This document shows positions 16,595 to 24,799 of a stretch of DNA of 64,000 bases, piece by piece. Both the position numbers and the translations under genes were made by a program. The DNA lies in the NCBI GenBank assembly GCA_034925905.1, contig JAYFRL010000008.1, positions 53,214 through 117,213 on the forward strand, written 5' to 3'. Below the pieces are notes generated by a model, which saw only the letters and a program-made list of their open reading frames with translations, was not told the DNA's origin and did not search any database. This stretch comes from JAYFRL01 sp034925905 (lineage in GTDB: Bacteria; Bacillota; Clostridia; Lachnospirales; Anaerotignaceae). Position 1 is the first letter of the stretch; each line of letters opens with the position of its first letter.

Positions 16595-16960
16595 ATGAAG
16601 CTTAAAATTATTGAAGGAAGCTTTGCTGTTTGCAAGCTTAAAGACCCATCGCACATAAATCTTGACCAAGACTTTGTTTTTATAGGCAAAACAGATGAAG
16701 AAACATCACTTGTATGCAATGAAAAAGTCGTGCCAAAGAACGTATCCGAGGAGGAAAAAGGTTTTTCTCTCATAAAAATAGAAGGTCTCCTTGATTTTTC
16801 GCTCGTTGGTATAATTTCAGAAATTTCAGGGGTATTAGCCAAAAACAACATAAGCATATTTGTTGTTTCAACATATAATACCGACTATTTTCTCATAAAG
16901 GAAAATAATATTGAGAAAACAAAAAAAGCCCTTTTAGAAAAGGGCTATGAGTTTATATAG
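16595..16960 (+). CDS. ACT domain-containing protein
   Basis: This 121-residue protein carries ACT-like repeats of the CASTOR/YkoF-type small-ligand fold. SLVGIISEISGVLAKNNISIFVVSTYNTDYFLIKE (second half) is the typical ACT pattern. Such proteins bind amino acids or similar ligands, but the ligand here is unknown. The ATG lies 11 bases after the regulator's stop and follows AGAAGGGAT, so the two are co-transcribed and it may modulate or report on the regulated pathway. Its 3' end contains the terminator of the convergent ECF operon. Confidence 0.8.
   Translation: MKLKIIEGSFAVCKLKDPSHINLDQDFVFIGKTDEETSLVCNEKVVPKNVSEEEKGFSLIKIEGLLDFSLVGIISEISGVLAKNNISIFVVSTYNTDYFLIKENNIEKTKKALLEKGYEFI
16919..16946 (-). 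terminator. Terminator of the ECF operon, embedded in the ACT coding sequence
   Basis: AGCCCTTTT and AAAAGGGCT form a perfect 9-bp stem around two bases, followed on the minus strand by seven T. It lies entirely inside the convergent ACT gene. Confidence 0.75.
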
Positions 16961-16961
16961 C

Positions 16962-17690
16962 TTATATATTATATTTTTGCTTTATTCTTGCAATCATTTC
17001 AAACATAGGTCGGCCTATTATAAGCAAAAACAAGGCTGTTGAAACAGCATGTACCATATCAAACGGAAACCCCATAATATACGATGTTATTATCATCCCA
17101 AGCTTAGGACTGGGCTGAAACATAAGCACAGAAGCCGGATTCATTATCCCGCCATATATGATAAGCACCGATGCAAAACCAAAAGCCGAAAGACTAAGTC
17201 TTCCCGGTTTTTTTTTATTAAACACAATGCCTGAAACAAAGCCTATAATGCCAAACCCAAACATCTGCCACGGAGTCCATATTCCCTGTCCGAAAAAAAT
17301 ATTTGAAACAAAAACGGAAAGAGCCCCAACTAAAAAGCCATGGTAAGCTCCGAGGGAAATACCTGATATTATTATTATGGCCGCAAGCGGCTTAACCTGC
17401 GGCAGCATATAAAATGCCATCCTCCCGCAAACCCCTATGGCCGACATAACAGCAACAATAATAAGCTCTCCCGTTTTTAAGCGCCTGCCTTCCGCGCTTA
17501 TTATAAGCGCAAACAATATCTCAAGCATTATAACGGTTGACAATATATTATACATAGTGTTCTTAAATACGTAAATGTCCGAAAGAGCCGTTAAAGGGAC
17601 AAAAATAAATATAATTGCCAGCGATATTATTTTTTCTTTTTTAAGGTGTTTATCCTCATATAATTCAGTTTCCGTGTTTTCCGAAAGCAT
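16962..17690 (-). CDS. ECF transporter S component (substrate-binding membrane protein)
   Basis: This is a 242-residue integral membrane protein with about six hydrophobic helices. A hydrophilic N-terminus of about 20 residues precedes them. AAIIIISGISLGAYHGFLVGALSVFVSN (mid-protein) resembles the S-component core of energy-coupling factor vitamin or metal uptake systems. The substrate is not evident. Its start overlaps the ATPase gene by 26 bases, and the S-A-T set reads as a dedicated (group I) ECF transporter. The usual helix-1 Ala motif could not be placed with confidence. Confidence 0.85.
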   Translation of the reverse strand: MLSENTETELYEDKHLKKEKIISLAIIFIFVPLTALSDIYVFKNTMYNILSTVIMLEILFALIISAEGRRLKTGELIIVAVMSAIGVCGRMAFYMLPQVKPLAAIIIISGISLGAYHGFLVGALSVFVSNIFFGQGIWTPWQMFGFGIIGFVSGIVFNKKKPGRLSLSAFGFASVLIIYGGIMNPASVLMFQPSPKLGMIITSYIMGFPFDMVHAVSTALFLLIIGRPMFEMIARIKQKYNI

Positions 17691-19314
17691 CTATTATATC
17701 CTCCGTTGTCACTGCGTTCTCTATTATCCCTCTTGATATTTTGCTCGCGGCTGTTGTATAGAACATGTTTTGGGTAAAAAATTCTAAAGGATTCCCTTCA
17801 GAGACTATCCTTCCATCAAACAGAAAAGAAAGCCTGTCCGCATAAACTGCACAAAATTCTATATCATGGCTAACAATTATTATTGTTTTCTTCTCGTCTT
17901 TAAGCTTAAGTAATATATTGCCAAAAGACGCTTTAAAATCCGAATCAAGGCATTTTGTCGGTTCATCCATAATTATAGTTTCAAAATCCATTGCCAGAAG
18001 CTTTGAAAGGGCCGCCTTTTGAGCTTCTCCGCCCGAAACATCAAAAGGATGCTTTTCATATATATCCTCTGCCCCGCAAAGCTTTAAGGCATCACGGGTT
18101 TTTTCAATGGCTTCTTGCTCGGAAAACCCTTTATCCATAAGTATATCTTTTATATCGTCGCCTATTTTGCTTTCAGCAAAAACAAGCCTTGGGTTTTGAG
18201 GTAGCATACCTACCGAAGAAATATTTTTTTTAATGTTATTGCCGCCTATAAAAACATTGCCGTAAAATGGTTTATATATCCCTGAAATAACAGAAAGAAG
18301 GGTTGTTTTTCCTGCCCCGTTGCCTCCCAAAACTGCTGAAATTTTACCCTTATAGGCTTTGAAATAAACACCTTTAAGCACATTAGCCCCGTTTTTTTCA
18401 TATCTGAACCATATATTCTCCACAGAAACGGAAAGCTCTTCTTTTTTTTCTTTATAAACGGGCTTTGCTTTAGAGATTAACCTGCTTCCCCCAGCAAGGC
18501 TTCTGATAAATTCCTTGCCTTCCCTTATGCTGACAGGTAAACTGTCCGCGCCAAGCATAGCCGCTATCCGCATTGAAGAAGTCATAGACAAAAAGACCTT
18601 GCTGCCGTTTAAAAAAAGCTCTCTGCCGACTTTTTCCGGCGTGGAATTGGCTATTATTTTCCCGTTTTCAAGCACTATAAGCCTATCGCTCAAAGGCAAG
18701 GCTTCTTCAAGCCTATGCTCACTCATTATAACAGTTATGCCCAAATCCCTGTTCAGCCTAAAAAGGGCAGCCATAAACTCCGAGGCGGAAACAGGATCGA
18801 GTTGGCCCGTAGGCTCATCAAGTATTATAACTTCAGGAGACATTGCCATTACAGAGGCAAGGTTTAAAATCTGCTTCATGCCTCCCGAAAGCCTTGAAAT
18901 ATCACTGTTAAACCAATTGTCCATTCCAAAGAACGAAGCTGCCTCTGATATTTTAAGCCATATTTTAGAGCTTTCAACGCCCAAATTTTCAAGACCGAAA
19001 GCAAGCTCATGCCAAACTTTATCCGTAACTATCTGTTCTTCCGCTTCCTGCATAACAAAGCCTATCCGAAAAGCCTGTTCCCTTTGGGAAAGCTTAAGAA
19101 TATCCGAGCCATTAAAAAATATATTGCCCGAAATCTCGCCTTTGGGAGCAATAAGCGGCTTAAGCATACGCAAAAGGGTTGTTTTTCCGCTGCCCGAAGC
19201 TCCGCAAAAAGTTACAAATTCGCCTTTTTGCACGGAAAAGCTTATATCCTCAAGCACTTTATGCTCATCCCCTGCATATTTAAAGCTCAGATTTTCGACA
19301 CCATATATTTCCAT
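17665..19314 (-). CDS. ECF transporter ATPase with two fused ABC domains
   Basis: The 549-residue protein fuses two ABC ATPase domains that are usually separate EcfA1 and EcfA2 subunits. The first has Walker A GASGSGKTT (38-46), signature LSGGMKQ (about 141) and Walker B VIILDEPTG. The second has GGNGAGKTT (about 333-341), VSGGEAQ and IIMDEPTK. It powers uptake through the T and S subunits. It overlaps ecfT by 28 bases at its start and the S gene at its end, implying translational coupling. Confidence 0.92.
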   Translation of the reverse strand: MEIYGVENLSFKYAGDEHKVLEDISFSVQKGEFVTFCGASGSGKTTLLRMLKPLIAPKGEISGNIFFNGSDILKLSQREQAFRIGFVMQEAEEQIVTDKVWHELAFGLENLGVESSKIWLKISEAASFFGMDNWFNSDISRLSGGMKQILNLASVMAMSPEVIILDEPTGQLDPVSASEFMAALFRLNRDLGITVIMSEHRLEEALPLSDRLIVLENGKIIANSTPEKVGRELFLNGSKVFLSMTSSMRIAAMLGADSLPVSIREGKEFIRSLAGGSRLISKAKPVYKEKKEELSVSVENIWFRYEKNGANVLKGVYFKAYKGKISAVLGGNGAGKTTLLSVISGIYKPFYGNVFIGGNNIKKNISSVGMLPQNPRLVFAESKIGDDIKDILMDKGFSEQEAIEKTRDALKLCGAEDIYEKHPFDVSGGEAQKAALSKLLAMDFETIIMDEPTKCLDSDFKASFGNILLKLKDEKKTIIIVSHDIEFCAVYADRLSFLFDGRIVSEGNPLEFFTQNMFYTTAASKISRGIIENAVTTEDIIDAFGKHGN

Positions 19315-20165
19315 TTTATATCCTCCGCAAAATCAATAGCCAAAGGCAACGCGCAAAGCGCGGCATAAACAACATAAAACAAAACCGCTTTGAGGCTTAT
19401 AACATCACCCGAAATGGCCGGATAAAAAGAAAAAGAAACCAAGCCCGATATAATTCCCCATAAAATAAAGGACACACAAATAATCATAAAACCAAAAACA
19501 TAAAAGTCCCTTTTACAAAAAACATGCCTTTGGCAGCTTGTTCTGCCTTTGAGGCCATAACCCCTTGATTTCATAGATTCTCCTGATACAACCGCGCTTT
19601 CAAGCGACCATTCCAGCATTGAATACATTACCCTTGAGCCTTCTTTAAGCTTCCCCCGAATGCTTACCGGAGCATATCCCGTTAAGCTTCTCGCATTTGA
19701 AACACTTTTAAACCTATATTTAAACAACGGCACAAACCTTAAGGTTATGGAAACAAGGAGCGAAAACGAAGGCGCTATGCCACCGAAAACATACATAAGC
19801 TTATCCGAAGACATAATATGGCTGTATGATGAAAACCAAAATATCACGCTTGCTAGCATTAAAGCTGCAGTTATCCCGAAAAAAATAGATTCAAATGTAA
19901 ATGGTATTTCTTTTATGTGAAAAAGTACAGTCTCTCCTTCGTGGCTGAAAAAAGGATTTAAAACAGCTGTAAATAGCATAAGCGGGAAAATATATCTCAT
20001 TTGCCTTAAGAAAGAAGATGCTCCGTTTATATAAGCAAAATAAAAAACAGCAAAGAAAAGAGAGATAAACAGGCAAACCGGCTGCATAAAAAACATCGCA
20101 AGCCCTATAACCGCGATAAAATACGCCATATTCAACACAGGGTGACAATATCTAAATCCTCTCAT
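19287..20165 (-). CDS. ecfT: ECF transporter transmembrane coupling protein T
   Basis: This 292-residue membrane protein of the EcfT/CbiQ family has 5-6 hydrophobic segments. Two cytoplasmic helices carry ARSLTGYAP (near 157) and the motif SMKSRGYGLKGRT (near 198-210), which contains the A-R-G-type coupling sequence that docks into the ATPases. It opens the ECF operon and is preceded by an AGAGGTT ribosome site and a long structured leader (20166-20460), which suggests ligand-responsive control. Confidence 0.9.
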   Translation of the reverse strand: MRGFRYCHPVLNMAYFIAVIGLAMFFMQPVCLFISLFFAVFYFAYINGASSFLRQMRYIFPLMLFTAVLNPFFSHEGETVLFHIKEIPFTFESIFFGITAALMLASVIFWFSSYSHIMSSDKLMYVFGGIAPSFSLLVSITLRFVPLFKYRFKSVSNARSLTGYAPVSIRGKLKEGSRVMYSMLEWSLESAVVSGESMKSRGYGLKGRTSCQRHVFCKRDFYVFGFMIICVSFILWGIISGLVSFSFYPAISGDVISLKAVLFYVVYAALCALPLAIDFAEDIKWKYMVSKI

Positions 20166-20460
20166 TTTAACCTCTAATCATGACCAACCGTTAAACAAAT
20201 GGTTTACGCTAAGCCTATAAGACCCCGTTACCAGCTTGCGTCTAAAGGCGCTGGTTTGAACACTGTTCAAATCGCTTTGCTTAATTCACTTACACAGATA
20301 TATCCCTTTTCACTCTGTCCCGTCATCTTCCTCATCCGTCATTCTATGGAACTTTCATGACAAGATATCCCGCCTTTCCCACGTGGAAGGCGGCTTCGGC
20401 GTTTACCAGGACCGGATAAGGGGATTATCCTCAGCGTCCGGGTTTATTATCATAAAAGCA
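20166..20460 (-). ncRNA. Structured RNA-like leader of the ECF operon, class not identified
   Basis: Read on the minus strand, this region has many nested complementary segments. They include GGATAA/TTATCC around 20415-20430, a CCGCCTT/AAGGCGG hairpin near 20370-20395, GTCAT/ATGAC near 20338-20360, a TTTGAACA/TGTTCAAA palindrome (20255-20271), CCAGC/GCTGG (20231-20254) and AACC/GGTT just before ecfT. Between them lie purine-rich single-stranded blocks such as GATGAGGAAGATGACGGGAC and GAGTGAAAAGGG. That mix is typical of riboswitches or large conserved RNAs (for example the raiA motif). It does not match the cobalamin, TPP, FMN or T-box consensus elements that I know. Confidence 0.45.
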
Positions 20461-20510
20461 TAAATTCTTTGCTTTGCTCAGAATGATATGCTATAAGCTT
20501 ACTTTCGCAG

Positions 20511-20532
20511 CCCGCATAGCGGGTGGCTTTTT
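20511..20532 (+). terminator. Hairpin with plus-strand T-run
   Basis: CCCGC-ATA-GCGGG (20511-20523) is followed by TGGCTTTTT on the plus strand. A second hairpin with GTTC/GAAC and GCAC/GTGC arms follows at 20533-20557. No plus-strand gene is seen upstream, so it may instead be part of the minus-strand leader. Confidence 0.35.
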
Positions 20533-20569
20533 GTTCCGCACACTCCTCGTGCAGAACAGGCTGAAGTAA

Positions 20570-20597
20570 TAAAAAAAATACCCGTTTGGGTATTTTT
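20570..20597 (-). terminator. Terminator after recJ and the putative small RNA
   Basis: AAAAATACCC and GGGTATTTTT pair around a four-base loop (20574-20597), and a run of T follows on the minus strand. The element is nearly symmetrical and could act in both directions. Confidence 0.7.
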
Positions 20598-20779
20598 ATT
20601 TGTGAAAAATCCCGCTACGCTATCTCAATTTAAGACCCAAGCCTAAGGCAGAAAGTGAGAATTTAGCGGCGGAGCCGTTTTATAGGATTTGAGGCTATAA
20701 AAACAGCTTCAGCTTTTTTGCTTGAGAAAAACCATCCTTGCTTTAGTGCGGCTTCTTCAGTCTGCCAAAATTATTTATT
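20570..20779 (-). ncRNA. Putative small RNA of about 210 nt
   Basis: A good promoter (20786-20814) and a strong terminator (20570-20597) enclose 180 bases with no open frame. The minus-strand transcript could fold: CCGCTA/TAGCGG and TCTCA/TGAGA close a domain with an inner GCC-TTA-GGC loop, and AAAAAGCT/AGCTGTTTT forms another hairpin. I could not match it to 6S RNA, SRP RNA or tmRNA. It could also be a 3' untranslated region of recJ or an upstream part of the ecfT leader. Confidence 0.4.
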
Positions 20780-20785
20780 TAAGAA

Positions 20786-20814
20786 AGTATAGCATTCTTA
20801 AAGGCAAAAGTAAA
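20786..20814 (-). promoter_or_regulatory. Promoter just downstream of recJ
   Basis: TTTACT and TATACT are 17 bases apart on the minus strand, 22 bases past the recJ stop codon. It would drive the putative small RNA and possibly the ECF leader. Confidence 0.5.
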
Positions 20815-20835
20815 TAGAGGTCCGATAGTTTCAAA

Positions 20836-22611
20836 TCAAAGAACCGCTTTCCTGAAATCTTTTATAATAAGCTGAACGCTTTCTTCACCTCTGAATTCAT
20901 TTATATCAATGTTAAAAACCATGTCCATGTTAAGCTTTACGTTTCCGCCAGCCATAACCTTATCACAGATTAAACCGCCGTAGTTTTCTTTAAGTATTTT
21001 TATAAAGTTTTCATACCCTCCAAAGTATACTCCATTTAAACTACCCGTTCTTTCACTGTCGGTAAATGTCATTTTAACAACGCTTCTATCCGCGCCTAAA
21101 AACCTTATACCAGATGCGATAAGGTTTTTAATGCCGAAAAGAGGTACAGGGTTACCCTTGCCAAAAGGCGCAAGAAGCATTATTCCATTTGCAACGGCGT
21201 GTGTTATCTCTTTAAATTTAAGCTCGCAATCTATTGAAAAAACGGGTTCAAAATCTTCTTTGCAGAGGCAACATTCAATATTCAACGCTTCCCTTAAAGC
21301 AGAAACGCCTGAATTATCCATCAAAAATCCCGCCGCCATGGCATGCCCGCCGAATTTATAAAACATTCCTTTATGTGGAAGCAGTGCATCGAAAATATTG
21401 TATGTTTCTATGCTTCTTGCGGAGCCTTTTACAAAATCATCCGAAGATGTTATAACTATAGCCGGCTTGTTAAAGCTTTCTTTTATCCGTCCTGCAACTA
21501 TTCCTGCTATACTCTCGCTTATATCCCGGCTGAAAACCGTTATAACCTTATGATTTTCATAACCGTTTGTTTTTATTATTTCAAGAGCCTCATCATACGC
21601 TTTAAGGGTCATACTTTTGCGGCTGCTATTCATGTCGCAGAGTTTTCTTGCAATTTCAAGGCATTTTTCCGAATCCTCTTCAATAAAAAGACCTATCGCA
21701 AGAGTTGCACTTTTAAGCCTGCCCGTCGCGTTTATGGCCGGGCCTATAACAAAGCCTATATGATATTCCGTTATTTTCTTATCTTTAAGACCCGATTCAA
21801 AAATAAGTGCATCAAGCCCAAGATTCCCTGTGTCTTTAATGTTTTCTATACCGCACTTTGCAATTGTCCTGTTTTCATCCAAAACATCAACTATATCGCA
21901 GATTGTAGCAATTGCCGCATATGTAAGAAATTCTCCTGTTTCATCAAAAGCTTTGTTTTCTTTTGCAAAGAGCCCTTTTGCAAACTTATATGAAAGCCCT
22001 GCCGCGCAAAAGTTAGAAAAGCCATAAGGGCAAGCTTCCTGTTTCGGGTCTATAACAGCATCGGCTAAAGGTATTATTTCTTTTTTCATCCCGGCTTCAA
22101 AAACAAAGGATGGTTCATGATGATCTATTATAACAATCTTCATGCCAAGTTCTTTTGCAAAATCCACTTCTTTAAAAGCTGATATCCCATTGTCACACGC
22201 TAAAATCACTTTGACGCCATTTTTATTAAGCTCATCCACAGCCTCTATGTTAAGACCATAGCCCTCGCTGTGCCTGTCTGGAATGTAATAAATAGCATTG
22301 CCCCCAAGGCTTTTTAAGGCTTTGTAAAGTATAACCGTGCTCATAACTCCATCAACGTCATAGTCACCGTAAATTGCAATAAGTTCCTTTTCTTTTAAGG
22401 CATTTAAAATGATTTTTGTTCCGGCGTCGGCATCTTTCATGCCTTCACAGGATTTTATGTTTTCCATATCGCAGCTTAAAAAATCCAAGGCTTCAAAATA
22501 TGAAGAAACTCCCCTGTTTGCGAGGATACACGCACAAACAGGGCTTATTCCCAAGGCTTTCGCCATTTTTTCATAATCAAACCTTTTACGTTTTTTTGTC
22601 CATCTGCTCAT
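20836..22611 (-). CDS. recJ: Single-stranded-DNA-specific exonuclease RecJ
   Basis: RecJ degrades 5' single-stranded ends in recombination and mismatch repair. The DHH phosphoesterase domain carries AIYGDYDVDGVMS (about 79-91), IACDNGISA and IIDHHEPS (near 155-162); the DHHA1 domain has GGHAMAAGFL (near 419). The C-terminal OB-like region follows. The length of 591 residues is normal. It is 26 bases after secF, probably in one operon with scfA-scfB-secD-secF. Confidence 0.95.
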   Translation of the reverse strand: MSRWTKKRKRFDYEKMAKALGISPVCACILANRGVSSYFEALDFLSCDMENIKSCEGMKDADAGTKIILNALKEKELIAIYGDYDVDGVMSTVILYKALKSLGGNAIYYIPDRHSEGYGLNIEAVDELNKNGVKVILACDNGISAFKEVDFAKELGMKIVIIDHHEPSFVFEAGMKKEIIPLADAVIDPKQEACPYGFSNFCAAGLSYKFAKGLFAKENKAFDETGEFLTYAAIATICDIVDVLDENRTIAKCGIENIKDTGNLGLDALIFESGLKDKKITEYHIGFVIGPAINATGRLKSATLAIGLFIEEDSEKCLEIARKLCDMNSSRKSMTLKAYDEALEIIKTNGYENHKVITVFSRDISESIAGIVAGRIKESFNKPAIVITSSDDFVKGSARSIETYNIFDALLPHKGMFYKFGGHAMAAGFLMDNSGVSALREALNIECCLCKEDFEPVFSIDCELKFKEITHAVANGIMLLAPFGKGNPVPLFGIKNLIASGIRFLGADRSVVKMTFTDSERTGSLNGVYFGGYENFIKILKENYGGLICDKVMAGGNVKLNMDMVFNIDINEFRGEESVQLIIKDFRKAVL

Positions 22612-22637
22612 TTAAACACCTCTTTGGCATGAGACTC

Positions 22638-23513
22638 TTATTTCTTTGGGTGCATGCTATGCCACATTGCGCCTGAAAGAAATACAGATGAATATATCCC
22701 ACTGGTCATTCCTATTATAAGCGGAAGAGCCAATTCTTTAACCGATCTTACCCCTAAAACATATATCGAGCCAATAGCAAGAATAGTTGTTACAGAGGTG
22801 TTTATCGAACGTCTTAAAGTCTGGTTTACACTCTTATTTACAAGTTCTCCATAATTATCCGGCCTGTAGCCCTTTTTGTTTTCTCTTATTCTGTCAAATA
22901 TTACTATCGTCGCGTTTATTGAATATCCCAAAACCGTGAGCGCAGCAGCTATGAACGCATTGTTTACAGGAATTCTAAGCATTGCATAAAACGCCAACAC
23001 TATAAGCAGGTCGTGTATAAGCGCAAGGATTGCGCTTGCCCCCGCCTTAAAATCCTTAAACCTTATTGTTATATATATAAGCATAAGTACGCTGGACAAC
23101 AATATGGCAACTAAAGCTTTCCTCTGCATTTCAAAGCTTACGGTTCCGCTTATATCCGATATTTTTAAAACAGCACTTTCATCAAGATCATATTTTTGAA
23201 GTATGTCTGTTACTATTTCCGCCCTTACCTCATTGGTTACAGGCTGCATTTTTATCGTAACATCGTTTGTTCCCATTATCTTTTGAACCATAGGGCTTTT
23301 ATCGTCCGTATGTTTCTGGACTATCGCAACTATATCCTCGTTTTCAAATTCCTTGCCTATGCTTATATCAATTGAAACCCCGCCTGTAAATTCTATGTCG
23401 TAGTTTAAAATCGATTCCCCGTTTGCAACATTTATAAGCATAGCCACAAGCCCTGCAAGTATAATTATTATGGAAAGACCAAAGAAGTATTTTTTGTTTT
23501 TAATTATGTCCAT
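22638..23513 (-). CDS. secF: Protein translocase subunit SecF
   Basis: SecF pairs with SecD and uses the proton or sodium gradient to help protein export through SecYEG. The 291 residues give one N-terminal membrane helix, a periplasmic-type P4 domain containing IEFTGGVSIDI (about 40-50), and a five-helix C-terminal block with YSINATIVIFDRIREN (about 197-212), the RND-type conserved helix 4. The ATG overlaps the end of secD by 14 bases. Confidence 0.95.
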   Translation of the reverse strand: MDIIKNKKYFFGLSIIIILAGLVAMLINVANGESILNYDIEFTGGVSIDISIGKEFENEDIVAIVQKHTDDKSPMVQKIMGTNDVTIKMQPVTNEVRAEIVTDILQKYDLDESAVLKISDISGTVSFEMQRKALVAILLSSVLMLIYITIRFKDFKAGASAILALIHDLLIVLAFYAMLRIPVNNAFIAAALTVLGYSINATIVIFDRIRENKKGYRPDNYGELVNKSVNQTLRRSINTSVTTILAIGSIYVLGVRSVKELALPLIIGMTSGIYSSVFLSGAMWHSMHPKK

Positions 23514-24768
23514 TCAAAGTCCCTCCCAACATTTGCTTTATTCCAAAAAACTTAGGATTGTTTAAACCTATGCCAACTAAAAGCTTAACTATTATCCTTG
23601 AAATGACAAGAGCTGAAAACATGGATACTATTATACCTATTATCAATGTCTGGGCAAAGCCTCTAACAGTTCCGGCGCCCATAAAATATAAAACTCCGCC
23701 GGCTATAAGTGTTGTTACATTCCCGTCCAAAATGGCGGGAAATGCTTTTTTAAACCCTGCGTCTATGGAAGTTCTTAATGTTTTACCTGCTATAAGCTCT
23801 TCCTTTAGCCTTTCATATATAATTACGTTTGCGTCCACCGCCATGCCGACCGAAAGGATTATTCCCGCTATACCTGAAAGCGTAAGCGTTACTCCGGCTC
23901 CGCTTAAAATTAAAAGAACTATTTCAATATAAAAAACAAGGGCGAAATCCGCAACAAGACCTAACGCAGTGTACATTATAAACATATATATTAAAACAAG
24001 TATTATCCCTATTATTCCAGCAAAAATGCCTGTGCTTAAAGCGTCTGCTCCAAGTCTTGCGCCAACATTATTCATTTCTATTATATTTAAGTTAAACGGA
24101 AGGGCTCCTGCTCTTATAAGCTCAGCAAGCTCTCCGGCCTTCTCATTCGTAAAATTCCCCGATATTATACAGTTTCCATCCGTTATTTCCGATTTAACTG
24201 TCGGAGCCATTAATATTTCGTCATCAAGGAGAATTGCTATACGTTTGCCAATATTGGACTGTGTAGCTTCAGCAAAAAGCTTCGTCCCTTCTTCATCAAA
24301 TTCAAGCGAAACATAAGGCTCAGAAACTCCGCCGCTGGTGATTGCCCCAACTTCTCTGGTTGCATTTTTAACGTGGTCTCCAGTTAAAATAACATTTCCG
24401 CTTTCATCCGCAAACAAAAGCTGAGCCGTTTTTCCAAGCTCGTCTATAACCGTATCCACATCGTCAACGCCAGGAATATCAACGCTTATCCTTTTTATGC
24501 CGTCTCTTCCAACTTCAGCCTCTGTCCAGTTTTTTCTGTCCAAGCGTCCGCGGAGCAAAGATATCGCCGAATTCATTTCCTCGTCTGTAACCTCATCTTG
24601 AGCCGCTTCATAAAGTATATGAACTCCTCCGCTTAAATCCAGACCCTGCTTTATGTTGTTCACGCTTAACTTTCCATCGTCACCTATACCTCTTAATAAA
24701 ACAACAGCCAAAATAACTGCCGTGGCCACAAACAAAGCCAATATAAGAGAGCTTTTGGTTCTGCTCAT
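23500..24768 (-). CDS. secD: Protein translocase subunit SecD
   Basis: The 422-residue SecD has an N-terminal membrane helix, KQGLDLSGGVHILYEA (near 40-55), a periplasmic region, and a C-terminal RND-like membrane block with SVGMAVDANVIIYERLKEE (near 316-334). It is shorter than proteobacterial SecD, as usual in Firmicutes. The start ATG lies 31 bases after scfB. YajC, a frequent neighbour, is not present here. Confidence 0.95.
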   Translation of the reverse strand: MSRTKSSLILALFVATAVILAVVLLRGIGDDGKLSVNNIKQGLDLSGGVHILYEAAQDEVTDEEMNSAISLLRGRLDRKNWTEAEVGRDGIKRISVDIPGVDDVDTVIDELGKTAQLLFADESGNVILTGDHVKNATREVGAITSGGVSEPYVSLEFDEEGTKLFAEATQSNIGKRIAILLDDEILMAPTVKSEITDGNCIISGNFTNEKAGELAELIRAGALPFNLNIIEMNNVGARLGADALSTGIFAGIIGIILVLIYMFIMYTALGLVADFALVFYIEIVLLILSGAGVTLTLSGIAGIILSVGMAVDANVIIYERLKEELIAGKTLRTSIDAGFKKAFPAILDGNVTTLIAGGVLYFMGAGTVRGFAQTLIIGIIVSMFSALVISRIIVKLLVGIGLNNPKFFGIKQMLGGTLNGHN

Positions 24769-24799
24769 ATAAAAATCCCCCTAACCTTATGCTTGGCAA

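Noticed and set aside
20166..20460. Cobalamin riboswitch in front of the ECF transporter
   Set aside because: The conserved B12-box and the GCCACTG and CCTGCC type elements are absent, so I did not assign it to that class.
20570..20779. 6S RNA
   Set aside because: The size fits, but I could not fold one long hairpin with a central open bubble, and the internal domains close locally.
21343..21993. 216-codon plus-strand open frame
   Set aside because: It is antisense to recJ motifs, with no ribosome site and an unusual Cys, Phe and Tyr-rich composition.
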